From Comamonas testosteroni (lineage in GTDB: Bacteria > Pseudomonadota > Gammaproteobacteria > Burkholderiales > Burkholderiaceae_C): a DNA stretch of 64,000 bases. Below, in pieces: positions 32,818 through 41,866 of the stretch. The position numbers and the translations under genes are program-made. Numbering within the stretch: position 1 is the stretch's first letter; every line of letters starts with the position of its first letter. The DNA lies in contig NZ_KZ984445.1 in assembly GCF_003569915.1 (NCBI RefSeq), positions 62,001-126,000 on the forward strand. Direction: 5' to 3'. The notes beneath the pieces are model-generated. The model made no database searches. It was not told the DNA's origin and saw only the letters and a list, made by a program, of their open reading frames with translations.

Positions 32818-33195
32818 ACCTTGGGTTTTTTATAGTTGCGATAGTTGCGACAATTGCGATTTCTGCGAAAGTAGCAGGGATTGCATAGCGCATACATCAT
32901 GGAAATGGATAATAAATTGGAATGAGATGCCTGTGAACATCTAGTGCGGAATCCGTGTTGCCTGTACCAATGACTGGACGCCCAGCACCTACAGCCAGCC
33001 AGCAAGCGCCTCAGCCGATCCAGATTGCGGACGATTTTCCATTAACACCACTGATCCCAAGTATTTTCATTGGCTCGAATTTTGACTTAACCAGTAATCA
33101 AACATACCCCCCCGCACTCTCGAAAGGTGGGCGAAGTTAAATATCAATTTCTTATCCCTCAATGAAATCCGATGTCTCAAACATTGGAGTTCATC
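32818..33195. other. Non-coding stretch with iteron-like repeats
   Basis: The stretch between DUF3987 and AlpA has no recognised gene; a 61-codon ORF (32955-33140) has no family features. Degenerate 9-bp direct repeats lie at 32831-32866. Confidence 0.5.
32831..32866 (+). repeat. Four degenerate 9-bp direct repeats
   Basis: TATAGTTGC, GATAGTTGC, GACAATTGC and GATTTCTGC follow each other without gaps, just after the DUF3987 stop (32815-32817). Repeats of this size beside a replication gene look like iterons or operator sites. Confidence 0.5.
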
Positions 33196-33387
33196 ATGCG
33201 CATTCTCAAACTAAAAGAAGTTCTCAATCGAACGGGGCTTGGCAAGACCACTTTGTACGCACTCATTGGCAACGGAGATTTCCCTCAGCAAATTCCTTTA
33301 GGATTGCGTGCAGTTGGCTGGTTAGAGAGCGAGGTTGATGCATGGATTCTTGAAAAAATTGAATCCAGGAGCAGGATAACTTCTTAA
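33196..33387 (+). CDS. AlpA-family transcriptional regulator/excisionase
   Basis: A 63-residue protein beginning MRILKLKEVLNRTGLGKTTL, then YALIGNGDFPQQIPLGLRAV, GWLESEVDAWILEKIES. This is the full AlpA winged-helix pattern ('k-x-V-x-x-x-t-G-l-x-k-t-T-l-Y...F-P-x-x-i-x-l-G-x-r-a-v-g-W-l-e-x-E-v-x-x-W'). AlpA proteins activate integrase or excision genes in P4-like elements, so it may control the island's integrase or its replication module. The start at 33196 is the family start. Confidence 0.88.
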   Translation: MRILKLKEVLNRTGLGKTTLYALIGNGDFPQQIPLGLRAVGWLESEVDAWILEKIESRSRITS

Positions 33388-33691
33388 TTATTTTACAGAG
33401 TGGAAATTTATTTGAAGATTCCGAGGAATTTACTTTAACATCAAAAAACAAAGGCAATTTCTCGTGATTTCAGAAGAAATTCATCAATCCCAACCTGAAG
33501 GATCTGTATGTTTAAGTATTATTAATAGAAGAACTATTGACAGAAGAACTTATGAAAATACATTGATAAGAATTCATCAATATCCAATTCATTATTAATT
33601 AACAAAAGGTACCTTTAATTAATTTAACTTTAAAAATTAAAATATTAATCCTAAAGTGAAGTGTATGCCTAATCCACAAAGGAAACACTTC
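33388..33691. other. AT-rich region with a perfect 12-bp palindrome
   Basis: This stretch of about 300 bases contains AAAGGTACCTTT (33605-33616) inside a longer dyad with TTAATTAA-like flanks. It has no gene and is much more AT-rich than its neighbours. It could be the origin or nick site for the Gp2-like replication protein that follows. Confidence 0.5.
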
Positions 33692-34345
33692 ATGAATCAA
33701 CTTTCGTTCAACAGTAATTTTCATCGGTATAACCAAGACAGCTATCGCGGCTTTGACATTCAATCAAAGCATGGTCCACTCATTCAGAATTATTTAAGTA
33801 GAGTTCATGCGTGTTTCACCAAAGCACAGGAGGACTATAGTCGCGTATGTCTCATTCGCCTTGATCTGCATGTACCAGAAACATGCACTCCAGAAGCATT
33901 GGCGGACAATAGGTTGATTTATCGATTCTTCTCTTCACTCAAAGCTAAAATCGCATATGCTCAAGATCAAAGCATGAAGCTTGGCAATCGTGTTCATCAC
34001 ACGGAATTACGCTATATCTGGTGCCGCGAGTTAAGCACTCAAGGTCGCGTTCATTTTCATGTGGCGCTGCTGCTCAATGCTGCTGCGTATTCGTTCATTG
34101 GTAAATTTAATTTATCCAGCAACAATATGTATTCCCGCATCCACGAGGCATGGGGAAGTGCTTTGCATTTGTTTTCAGAGGATGTAAAAGGGCTTATTCA
34201 CATTCCTGACAATCCATGCTATGAGGTTATTCGTGGGAATAATGCGTCGTTCAATGAGGCTTTCAAGCGTGTCAGTTATCTGTGCAAGGTGCATTCCAAG
34301 GAGTTTGGCAATCACTACCATTGCTTTGGGTGCAGCAGGGTTTAG
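33692..34345 (+). CDS. Inovirus Gp2-like replication protein (HUH-type)
   Basis: A 217-residue protein beginning MNQLSFNSNFHRYNQDSYRG. It contains a probable HUH motif, GRVHFHVALLLN (HFH), after RYIWCRELSTQ, and SYLCKVHS as a candidate catalytic tyrosine region. This pattern (YagK/YfjJ, 'inovirus Gp2 family') is found in P4-like satellites and integrated phage-like islands. Such proteins nick DNA to start rolling-circle replication. Together with AlpA and DUF3987 it makes the replication module of the island. Confidence 0.8.
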   Translation: MNQLSFNSNFHRYNQDSYRGFDIQSKHGPLIQNYLSRVHACFTKAQEDYSRVCLIRLDLHVPETCTPEALADNRLIYRFFSSLKAKIAYAQDQSMKLGNRVHHTELRYIWCRELSTQGRVHFHVALLLNAAAYSFIGKFNLSSNNMYSRIHEAWGSALHLFSEDVKGLIHIPDNPCYEVIRGNNASFNEAFKRVSYLCKVHSKEFGNHYHCFGCSRV

Positions 34346-34375
34346 CCGTGCAGTGAGATCAAGTAGATAAGAAAA

Positions 34376-34401
34376 AGGCAGTGGCTATTCATCCACTGCC
34401 T
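34376..34401 (-). terminator. Terminator hairpin after the lipoprotein gene
   Basis: Stem AGGCAGTGG / CCACTGCCT, with five T residues after it on the minus strand. It serves the lipoprotein gene at 34419-34802, and it is also the end of the plus-strand module. Confidence 0.75.
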
Positions 34402-34418
34402 GTCTTATGCTTTTGAGC

Positions 34419-34802
34419 TCACTTGTAGTACTTCTGGCACTCCCTGCTTTCATAAGCCTTAGTCAGTACTGCTGTACGCGTAGCGGGCCCATAGCGGTAC
34501 AGAGGGGCCTCTTCGTCAAATCGCTCGTTGAGCTTTCTTCCGATGTAGTCTGGGCTGGTTGAAGTGGTCAGCTTTTCCATTTCAATGGTCACTTTACTCA
34601 TCGCTGTTTTGGCCGCAGCATCGGCTCCAAGGAGACTGGCTACCTTTGCGCACCTGAAGGCCTTGTAGACCTTGTCCTCTGCCGAACTACAGCCAGCCAA
34701 AAAAACAGTGCAAATCACCACTGATGCCAACAACGCAATCGACAAACACCTACTTCTGTCCGCGATCAACGATGTGCGAGGAATGCTGACAAGCCGGCTC
34801 AT
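34419..34802 (-). CDS. Small lipoprotein (127 aa)
   Basis: A 127-residue protein beginning MSRLVSIPRTSLIADRSRCL. A hydrophobic stretch ends in a lipobox, VVICTVFLAGCSSAEDKV, so the mature form would begin at the Cys and be anchored to a membrane. The rest is helical and charged and ends ESRECQKYYK. No family is recognised. The ATG at 34802 overlaps the upstream gene stop (ATGA), so both are one unit. It could be an accessory or surface-exclusion type protein, which is only a guess. Confidence 0.65.
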   Translation of the reverse strand: MSRLVSIPRTSLIADRSRCLSIALLASVVICTVFLAGCSSAEDKVYKAFRCAKVASLLGADAAAKTAMSKVTIEMEKLTTSTSPDYIGRKLNERFDEEAPLYRYGPATRTAVLTKAYESRECQKYYK

Positions 34803-35296
34803 TGTTTCTTGAAACATTCGCGCCCCACGCTGTTTATCCCGGAAAAGTCTTCACCATCGAATTTGTCCATGACTTTCTTCTGCACCGCTCGAACGTACGG
34901 ATCGGTGCTGCTACTCATCCAAGCCCATACATCCACCCCTTTTGGAATGCGCCGCTCGGTATCCAGCATCAGAATACAAGCAGTCAAGGCGCTGTCCATC
35001 ATGTGACGATTTTCACTTTTGCGACTACGGTCACTACCTCCAGCGAACCACTTGGTGTCGCGGTAGTCCAAGACTTCTCGATAGGACTTTCCGAAGCCCT
35101 CAATGGAATCACCATCTATCTCTGGCTCGATGGAAAACAGGTAAGAGGGCCAAAACAGCAAGCCTCCCGACAATGCCTGCCCTACGTTACGCCCAGTTCC
35201 ATCGGTTCGATACCCATTGGCACTGTTCCAGTACACAAATGGGACACACAGTAGCCCCACCAACAGGTATCCACCAATCGCCTTTCCAATCGCCAT
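34799..35296 (-). CDS. Membrane protein (165 aa), unknown role
   Basis: A 165-residue protein beginning MAIGKAIGGYLLVGLLCVPF, a transmembrane or signal-anchor helix. It contains NVGQALSGGLLFWPSYLFSI, a second hydrophobic segment, and a soluble C-terminal part RRIPKGVDVWAWMSSS. No family is recognised. It sits in a minus-strand pair with the lipoprotein gene; the two are probably a membrane complex. Confidence 0.6.
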   Translation of the reverse strand: MAIGKAIGGYLLVGLLCVPFVYWNSANGYRTDGTGRNVGQALSGGLLFWPSYLFSIEPEIDGDSIEGFGKSYREVLDYRDTKWFAGGSDRSRKSENRHMMDSALTACILMLDTERRIPKGVDVWAWMSSSTDPYVRAVQKKVMDKFDGEDFSGINSVGRECFKKQ

Positions 35297-35370
35297 CTCA
35301 AAGACTCCCTCTCAAGATTCAGAACAACCCACTTCGTAATACGGCTTGCGCTTCACTGCTCAGCCCAGCG

Positions 35371-35517
35371 TCATCGCTTTCCGCCGTCGGCCAGAACGAT
35401 CAAACCCCAGATGGCCAAGGCCGGTATCAGCCACCAGCCAAACAGGTACATAAAGAAGATCGCGAACAGTACAAGCAGAATCAAATTGGCAATGAACGAG
35501 ATCATGTGAGCACCCAT
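35371..35517 (-). CDS. Very small membrane protein (48 aa)
   Basis: A 48-residue protein, MGAHMISFIANLILLVLFAI followed by FMYLFGWWLIPALAIWGLIV and the end LADGGKR. It is almost entirely one or two transmembrane helices. It is in front of, and in the same direction as, the 165-residue membrane protein and may belong with it. A start at 35505 (MISFIAN) is equally possible. The function is unknown. Confidence 0.55.
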   Translation of the reverse strand: MGAHMISFIANLILLVLFAIFFMYLFGWWLIPALAIWGLIVLADGGKR

Positions 35518-35554
35518 ATGTGAAGCAAACTCCGTAGATGCAAATGTATCAGAA

Positions 35555-35839
35555 ATGCATCCTGATGAGGTGTCAGCCAAGCCTCAACCACCGACCCAAC
35601 TTCCCGATCCAGACAACCTGCGTGATGTCCTGGCGTACTGGGTACGTCTCAAACGCGTGGAAAAAGGCTGGTCACAAGAACGTCTCGCTCTGGAGTGTGA
35701 GTTGGACAGGACCTATGTGTCAGCGGTGGAGCGGTCGCGCTGGAATGTGTCGCTCTCCAATATGGAGCGCCTTGCCCAGGCTTTGGGGGTGGAGGTCTGG
35801 ACCTTGCTGCGAGCGCCGCAGTCACAAAACTTTGCCTAG
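35555..35839 (+). CDS. XRE-family regulator of the island
   Basis: A 94-residue protein with an HTH domain: VLAYWVRLKRVEKGWSQERL, ALECELDRTYVSAVERSRWN, VSLSNMERLAQALGVEVWTL. This is a standard Cro/C1-type HTH with the 'G-w-S-Q-e-x-L-A...d-r-t-y-v-s-x-v-E-r' motif, similar to small regulators of restriction systems (C proteins). It diverges from the small membrane protein gene and may repress that promoter or a downstream island gene. Confidence 0.85.
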   Translation: MHPDEVSAKPQPPTQLPDPDNLRDVLAYWVRLKRVEKGWSQERLALECELDRTYVSAVERSRWNVSLSNMERLAQALGVEVWTLLRAPQSQNFA

Positions 35840-35950
35840 GCTTTGAGCCCCGCTATTGGTTGGTGCTCGGACCGGCAGCATATAGCCATGAGCAGCTCCT
35901 ATCGGTGCAGCCCATGACTGATGTGGTTGATACTTTTAGCAGGTCTGCCG

Positions 35951-36256
35951 CTACGTTTTTTCCAGCAAATTTTGCTTGATGGACTTCATGATGGAAATCT
36001 TCTGCCTCGTGTCTTTGGACGAGCGCACCTCGAAGCAGTTGCGGCCAAATTGGGCTCGTACGACTTGTACTTCTTGAACCGGGGCCATGCGCCCTATTTG
36101 CTGCTCGGAAAGCAGTTGCAGAATGCGCTGATGATCTTCTGCGATGAGCGGTGCACCAACTGGATAACTATGCAATATGTCGGTGAAGCAGATCCGTGCT
36201 TGATTGATGCTGGCAAAATTTTGATCACCGATATGGACAGGAATGGGACTGGTCAT
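35951..36256 (-). CDS. DUF3223/DCL-like small protein
   Basis: A 101-residue protein beginning MTSPIPVHIGDQNFASINQA. The core 'INQARICFTDILHSYPVGAP ... EDHQRILQLLSEQ ... GRNCFEVR' matches the DUF3223 family, which is found with RNA polymerase-associated or DCL-like proteins and in mobile elements. Its biochemical role is unknown. The DUF3223 call rests on the pattern and is moderately secure. It is downstream of the DUF6933 gene by 170 bases. Confidence 0.6.
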   Translation of the reverse strand: MTSPIPVHIGDQNFASINQARICFTDILHSYPVGAPLIAEDHQRILQLLSEQQIGRMAPVQEVQVVRAQFGRNCFEVRSSKDTRQKISIMKSIKQNLLEKT

Positions 36257-36429
36257 TTACACCTCTGTTGTGAACACCCCAACACGGGGCACGGGTACCA
36301 CACGCTATGCGAAGCACTCACAACATTTAGCTTTACTGCATCAACAGCACATTAGAGGTGACCCAGTTTTATCCTTTGGTAGGTCACTTCTGGATGGAAA
36401 TCAAGAGCCCACTGACTGTGATCCCGAGG

Positions 36430-36948
36430 TCAAGACAGCACCTGCAATTTAGTGCTTACTGCATCCCATGCGCAGGCCCAATTTAAGCGCCGTTGCGGCG
36501 TTTTATTGATTTGCATGATGATGGCTGACAAATTGCAGGACTGCAATCCACTTCCGACTTCTACCAGCCATTGATAGGTACCAACCATGTCGTTAAGCGA
36601 GCCTAACGATGCGCGGCTGTCAGTTTTGGCAAATAGCACAGTGTGATAGGGTCTGGTGGCATCAGCGATGCTTTTTTCTGCAAAGCCACGCATTTCTAAT
36701 AGCTGGGTCAATCCCGCTAAAAACATTTGCGGCAAGGTAATGGGTGACAGTGGTCGTGCGCCTTCGTACAAAATAAATGACAGCAATGTCGGCTCGCTCA
36801 TGAACACCAGTGCTTTTCGATCTCCTAAATCAAAGCGGTTTACAAGCCAATGTCCTAGCGGGGCTTGCGAAGGCTGCGCCTGGTTCAGACTCAGTTTATT
36901 CAGACCGAGCGCTTTTTGAACATGTGCGGTGCATTTAAGGTAAAGCAT
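36430..36948 (-). CDS. DUF6933 family protein (island copy)
   Basis: A 172-residue protein beginning MLYLKCTAHVQKALGLNKLS. It shares the DUF6933 pattern with 10997-11494: 'l-k-C-T', LGHWLVNRFDLGDRKALVFM and MVGTYQWLVEVG. The function is unknown. It is downstream of a type I restriction gene, as the prophage copy is downstream of two DNA methyltransferases. The two proteins are clearly divergent, so they arrived independently. Confidence 0.7.
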   Translation of the reverse strand: MLYLKCTAHVQKALGLNKLSLNQAQPSQAPLGHWLVNRFDLGDRKALVFMSEPTLLSFILYEGARPLSPITLPQMFLAGLTQLLEMRGFAEKSIADATRPYHTVLFAKTDSRASLGSLNDMVGTYQWLVEVGSGLQSCNLSAIIMQINKTPQRRLNWACAWDAVSTKLQVLS

Positions 36949-37018
36949 TGTCCGTGCCAGAATTTAAGTGGATCAGCCCCTATGAGTCATCATGGATGCT
37001 GTGCAGCAGCTCAAAAAT

Positions 37019-37381
37019 TCAAGCCTCACTCTTCACCCACTTGATACCTGCAACGCCCAAATCGCCATCGCTGATATGGTCGCTCAATAAAGGCACCAGA
37101 ATCTGCATATTGGCATCAAAAGCTGCGGCCCACATTAGCTTGAGCTTCGCCAATGCTGCCTCGTTCTGATAGATTTTTCCACCCCCATCTATCAGCATCA
37201 TGGCGACATCGCTTTGGTCAGCCAGCATGCATAGCAGGGCATCGTCTGCATCTTTATCAAGCGACGCTTTCAGCTCTGCTTCAAAGTCAGCCAACTCCTC
37301 TGCATACAGGGTGTCGCTCATCGCCATTTTTTCTGCAAGTGCTCGATTGAGCTCAGCAGCAATTTTCTTTTTAGCTGTCAT
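37019..37381 (-). CDS. Hypothetical protein (120 aa) after hsdR
   Basis: A 120-residue acidic protein beginning MTAKKKIAAELNRALAEKMA. It has a charged N-terminal helix, then LADQSDVAMMLIDGGGKIYQ and a C-terminal part ISDGDLGVAGIKWVKSEA. No family is recognised. It begins about 35 bases after the hsdR stop, on the same strand, so it probably belongs to the restriction operon. A role in restraining the restriction enzyme is possible but not supported by sequence. Confidence 0.6.
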   Translation of the reverse strand: MTAKKKIAAELNRALAEKMAMSDTLYAEELADFEAELKASLDKDADDALLCMLADQSDVAMMLIDGGGKIYQNEAALAKLKLMWAAAFDANMQILVPLLSDHISDGDLGVAGIKWVKSEA

Positions 37382-37418
37382 TAAAGATAAATCCTAGATG
37401 TAGAGCTTATTGCACCAA

Positions 37419-40400
37419 TCAAAAAATACCTCCTACACCCTTGAACTTCTCCACAAACGCAGCGATCTTCTGAAACACTGATTGCTTCTTGGTCAGGTAC
37501 TGCGGATTCAGCGGACTCATCTTGGGCAGCACTGCATTTAGTTCGGTACCACTATCGCTGGCAAATTCGCGTTTAAGGGAGTTGATGATGTAGCGCCTGG
37601 CAGCATCGTTATTGAGCTTTTCCTCGTCGATGAGCTCTTGCACTTCTCGCTGCTGCTCAGCTTGGGCAAACTGGAAGAAGGCATCGATCACGCAGGCCTT
37701 GTCGCCAATTTGGTCCAGGTCGGTTTGATTGATGAATTCCACCACCAGATCTTCTTTAGCACGGTTGCCCAAGCTAGAACGGATGACACGACGGACGTCT
37801 TCCACCAGCAGGGCTTTGTCTTTGAGCTTTTTATTGCTCTCAAAAATCAGCTCCAAGATGTAGTCAAGATTGATTTCCTGCGACTTGAGCAAATCCACCT
37901 CAAAAACGATTTCGTTCCAATCGATAGTAGAGGCTTCCTGAGCGCCGCCTTCGCGCTCTCTACGCAACCAATCGCGAATGTCGTTGTAGGTAGAGCGGTA
38001 GTCTTGCACTTCGCGCTCGTTGGGGATGGTGATGGCCTGCAACTGTGCCAAGTCATCGTCACTCAGGTAGTGCTGCGCTTTAAATTCCTCAACGGCAGCA
38101 GCGTCATTCATGTCCACGTCTTGCAACGCCTTCAGGCTAGCGAACTCATCGTAGTTTTGCAGCACGTTTTCCAGGCGCAAATACTCGCCAAACAACTTGG
38201 CAAAGGCTTTCTTATCCGACTCTTTTTCGATGGCAGCAGGATCGGGAAATCTTTCCTCCAGCTCTTTGACCACCTCAATAAAACCACGTTTTTCTGCGCC
38301 CGAGGCTTGATCAGTAAAGCCCTCCATGTACTCCTTGTAGCTTTTCTCCAGCACCACGTTGCGGGTGTTTTTGTCGCCAAACAAGGTGATGGCATCCACC
38401 GTGGCCTGCTCTAGGTCGCGGAAGGTGACGATGTTGCCAAAGGTCTTGGTTGCGTCATAAATGCGGTTGGTGCGCGAGTACGCCTGCATCAAACCGTGAA
38501 AGCGCAGGTTCTTGTCCACAAACAAGGTGTTCAGCGTCGGCGCATCAAAGCCCGTCAAAAACATGCCGACCACGATCAATAAATCAATCTCTTTGGCTTT
38601 GACCTGCTTAGCTAGGTCGCGGTAGTAGTTCTGAAAACCATTGCTGTCCACGCTGAAGTTCGTCTTGAACAGTGCGTTGTAATCTTTGATGGCCGCATGT
38701 AGAAACTCCTTGGCGCTGCTGTTCATGGCAGACACCTCAAAGCTTTCATCCTGGATGTCGCCCACGGCATCTTGCTCCTCGTTCGCAGCAAACGAGAAGA
38801 TGGTGGCCACACGCAGCGGCTTGTCAGCGTCTTTTTGCAGCGCCTTGAAGCATTCGTAATACGCTTTGGCCGCATCCACGCTGCTGACGGCAAACATGGC
38901 GTTAAAGCCTTTGGCGCCTGGCTTTAGGCGGTGGGTCTTCTGGCGGTAGCGGGTCAGGATGTACTGCGTGATCTCGCTAATGCGGTCTGGGTGCAGCAAG
39001 GCTTGCTTGTTCTCGGCGGCACTGAGCTTTTTCTCATCCTGCTCTTGCTCAATGGCCTTGAACTTGGGGCGCACATCGTTGTAGTCCACCTTGAACTTGA
39101 GCACCTTCTCATCGCGAATCGCATCGGTAATCACATACGAGTGAAGCTCCCGGCCAAACACGCTGGCCGTAGTTTCGGCACCTAAGGCATTGCCCTTGCG
39201 GATGAGTTGGCCGTTCTCGATCACATCGCCAAATATGGGGGTGCCGGTAAAGCCAAACTGGTAGAACTTCTTGAACTTCTTCTTCAGGTTCTTCTGCGCC
39301 TCGCCAAACTGGCTGCGGTGGCACTCGTCAAAGATAAATACCACCTGCTTGTGGTAGATGGGTAGATCGCCTTCGCCCTTCATCAGGTTGTTGAGCTTCT
39401 GGATGGTGGTGACAATGATCTTGTTGTCATCCTTGTCCAGATTGCGTTTCAGACCTGCCGTACTGTCTGATCCATTGACGCTGTCTGGCGAGAACCGCTG
39501 GTACTCCTTCATGGTCTGGTAGTCCAGGTCCTTGCGGTCTACCACAAAGAACACCTTGTCGATGAAATCCAGCTCCGTTGCCAGCCGCGCTGCCTTAAAG
39601 CTGGTTAGCGTCTTGCCCGAACCCGTGGTGTGCCAGATAAAGCCACCGCTTTCTGCCTTGCTCCAGCTCTTGGCCTCATGGCTGCTTTTGATTTTCCACA
39701 GAATGCGCTCTGTCGCCGCTATCTGGTAGGGGCGCATCACCAGCAGCGTATCGCTCACGTCAAACACCGAGTAGTTCAACAGCACATTCAGCAGCGTGTG
39801 CTTTTGGAAGAACGTGGCTGTGAAGTCCTTCAAGTCCTTGATCAGCGTGTTGTCTGACTTCGCCCAGTTCATGGTGAAGTCAAAGCTGTTCTTGTTGCGC
39901 TTGGTCGTGTTGGCAAAGTAGCGGCTGTCTGTGCCGTTGGAGATCACAAACAACTGCAGGTACTTGAACAGGGAGTCGTCGCTGTTAAAGCTCTCCTTGC
40001 TATAGCGGTGCACCTGGTTGAACGCCTCGCGAATTGCCACGCCGCGCTTTTTAAGCTCTACCTGCACCAGTGGCAAGCCATTGACCAAGATCGTCACGTC
40101 ATAGCGGTTGGCGTGGCTGCCTTTTTGCTCAAACTGCTTGATTACCTGCAGCTTGTTGCGCGCAATATGCTTTTTGTCGAACAGGTAGATGTTCTGAATG
40201 TGCCCATCGTCAAACACAAAGTCCAGCACATAGTCGTCACGCACCTTGCGGGTCTTGTCCACAATGCCTTCGCTGGGCTTGTCCAGCCACTCACTCACAA
40301 AGCGCTGCCACTCCGCATCCGCAAATTGCACATTGTTCAGCGCCTGCAAAGCTACACGCACATTGGCCAGCAGCTTCTCGGGCGTGTTGATGCTGGGCAC

Positions 40401-40550
40401 AAACTCATAGCCTTGGTTCTGCAAGTCTTGAATCAGCTCGCGCTCCAGCGCATCTTCAGTCTGATAGCCCTCTGCCGCTTTCCACTCAGGCGTGTACTTG
40501 TCCAGAACGATGAAATTTTTCGATTCGGCAATGGTTTTGTAGTCGCTCAT
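37419..40550 (-). CDS. hsdR: Type I restriction enzyme R subunit
   Basis: A 1043-residue protein beginning [20 protein letters not shown]. The N-terminal nuclease has [20 protein letters not shown] (the D...ExK site). The helicase has Walker [19 protein letters not shown], the DECH box [25 protein letters not shown] and [19 protein letters not shown]. The C-terminal part is helical. It translocates DNA and cuts at a distance from the unmodified site, with HsdM and HsdS. The length and motifs are of the EcoR124 (type IC) kind. It is the third gene of the operon and appears intact. ATG 40550 is the first Met after the shadow. Confidence 0.95.
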   Translation of the reverse strand: MSDYKTIAESKNFIVLDKYTPEWKAAEGYQTEDALERELIQDLQNQGYEFVPSINTPEKLLANVRVALQALNNVQFADAEWQRFVSEWLDKPSEGIVDKTRKVRDDYVLDFVFDDGHIQNIYLFDKKHIARNKLQVIKQFEQKGSHANRYDVTILVNGLPLVQVELKKRGVAIREAFNQVHRYSKESFNSDDSLFKYLQLFVISNGTDSRYFANTTKRNKNSFDFTMNWAKSDNTLIKDLKDFTATFFQKHTLLNVLLNYSVFDVSDTLLVMRPYQIAATERILWKIKSSHEAKSWSKAESGGFIWHTTGSGKTLTSFKAARLATELDFIDKVFFVVDRKDLDYQTMKEYQRFSPDSVNGSDSTAGLKRNLDKDDNKIIVTTIQKLNNLMKGEGDLPIYHKQVVFIFDECHRSQFGEAQKNLKKKFKKFYQFGFTGTPIFGDVIENGQLIRKGNALGAETTASVFGRELHSYVITDAIRDEKVLKFKVDYNDVRPKFKAIEQEQDEKKLSAAENKQALLHPDRISEITQYILTRYRQKTHRLKPGAKGFNAMFAVSSVDAAKAYYECFKALQKDADKPLRVATIFSFAANEEQDAVGDIQDESFEVSAMNSSAKEFLHAAIKDYNALFKTNFSVDSNGFQNYYRDLAKQVKAKEIDLLIVVGMFLTGFDAPTLNTLFVDKNLRFHGLMQAYSRTNRIYDATKTFGNIVTFRDLEQATVDAITLFGDKNTRNVVLEKSYKEYMEGFTDQASGAEKRGFIEVVKELEERFPDPAAIEKESDKKAFAKLFGEYLRLENVLQNYDEFASLKALQDVDMNDAAAVEEFKAQHYLSDDDLAQLQAITIPNEREVQDYRSTYNDIRDWLRREREGGAQEASTIDWNEIVFEVDLLKSQEINLDYILELIFESNKKLKDKALLVEDVRRVIRSSLGNRAKEDLVVEFINQTDLDQIGDKACVIDAFFQFAQAEQQREVQELIDEEKLNNDAARRYIINSLKREFASDSGTELNAVLPKMSPLNPQYLTKKQSVFQKIAAFVEKFKGVGGIF

Positions 40551-40687
40551 CCGTACTCCGGTAGAAAAAGCAGCAAACGGCCAACAATAGTTAAAAATAA
40601 GAGCTGCCACCGCTTTAGTTCATTGGGTTTCAGGTATTTTTATAGCTGAAACCCAATCTATTCAAGCGCAAGCAGCTATGCTTTTTT

Positions 40688-41866
40688 TCAAATCGTTGGC
40701 GGTTTTGGAAAGCTCAGCAGCAGGTCACGGTAGTAGGCGTATTGTTTTTGGCGTAGCTCGATTTCGCGCGGCAAGCCTTCGGTGATGGAGTTGGTCAGCG
40801 CATCAAATTTATCAAGGATGGAAATAATTCGATCTTGTTCGTCAAGCGAAGGAGTTGGGATCAACAATTTATTCAAAACTGATTGGGTTTGGCTTGGAAC
40901 TCCCCCAGCTTGATTCAATTCACTCAATTTCGCAGTAGTTAAGAAGTAATATAAAAATTTTGTTTTCACAAGAGACTCATCGACTTCAGTATAGAAAATA
41001 GTATCAACATTCCAAAAAGGCTTGTCTACATAAAACAAATTCCCAAGAGAGCCTTTTCTTGGAATTAAAACTGAAGGTCGATCAAAGGAAGATTTATTTA
41101 CATACCTCATAATCCCCCCTGACCCGTAAACAGGAATAGTGCCTTCAGTTAGTAATTTATGATCTTTGCCATTTCTGATGCGTGCAACTTCTCCTAACGT
41201 CTTCCACTCTACCTCCCCATCCTCAAAACTCAACAACTTATCACGGTAGTAGTTGTATTGTTTTTTGCGAGCGGTAAGCTCAGCGGTAAGCTCAGCGGTA
41301 TGGGCGGTCATTGCGTCCAGAATGCGGACGATTTCAGCCTGGATTTCAAGGGATTTTTTGGGGTTGTCTGGGCAGGGGATAGGGATTGAAATTTTAGCCA
41401 TGTCTTTGGCTGAGACATCAATGACCTTTGTGCCTTTTGCATACTTTCTCTTTTCGCCTGAAAATTCGTCTGTCTGGGTGAAATAGGCAAAATACTTCCC
41501 CATCAAACATTTTCCGGGTTTCAAAATGGTCGCATGCCCACCAGTGACTGCTTGCTGCTCGCCAAGGTAGACCAGCGCCTTACCTACATCTTCAATATTC
41601 TCGCTTGTATTGGTAATTACGACATCGCCGTTATCAACTTTGCGAAGTTGGTTTGCCAGTTCAGGCGAAACGAAAGATTTAGTCGTTATCGTAGACAGGC
41701 CGTAATAGGTGTAAATCTGGCCATAGTGAATGGCGGGGACGCCGGTTTCAGTGAAGTCTTTCTTTTGCAGTCCATTACCGCGAACCAGTTCTCCAAGTGA
41801 ACCCAGCGCCCTCCACTCAACCTCCACCCCATCCAGCAGCTTCTCCAAAAAATTCACGCTGCTCAT
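40688..41866 (-). CDS. hsdS: Type I restriction enzyme specificity subunit
   Basis: A 392-residue protein with two target-recognition domains: one near residues 15-160, the other near 225-360. Central and C-terminal conserved helices have [20 protein letters not shown] and [18 protein letters not shown]. The central spacer begins [16 protein letters not shown], the TAEL repeat that sets the spacer length in EcoR124-type systems. HsdS chooses the DNA target for methylation and restriction. It overlaps hsdM by ATGA. The two recognition domains are more AT-rich than hsdM and hsdR, as is common for exchangeable domains. Confidence 0.93.
   Translation of the reverse strand: MSSVNFLEKLLDGVEVEWRALGSLGELVRGNGLQKKDFTETGVPAIHYGQIYTYYGLSTITTKSFVSPELANQLRKVDNGDVVITNTSENIEDVGKALVYLGEQQAVTGGHATILKPGKCLMGKYFAYFTQTDEFSGEKRKYAKGTKVIDVSAKDMAKISIPIPCPDNPKKSLEIQAEIVRILDAMTAHTAELTAELTARKKQYNYYRDKLLSFEDGEVEWKTLGEVARIRNGKDHKLLTEGTIPVYGSGGIMRYVNKSSFDRPSVLIPRKGSLGNLFYVDKPFWNVDTIFYTEVDESLVKTKFLYYFLTTAKLSELNQAGGVPSQTQSVLNKLLIPTPSLDEQDRIISILDKFDALTNSITEGLPREIELRQKQYAYYRDLLLSFPKPPTI
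41271..41294 (-). repeat. 12-bp tandem repeat encoding TAEL in hsdS
   Basis: Two perfect copies of GCGGTAAGCTCA (41271-41282, 41283-41294), plus a partial third, GCGGTATGGGCG. Each unit encodes TAEL or, in the partial copy, a variant. In EcoR124-type systems, gain or loss of one 12-bp unit changes the spacing of the two halves of the recognition sequence by one base. Confidence 0.85.
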
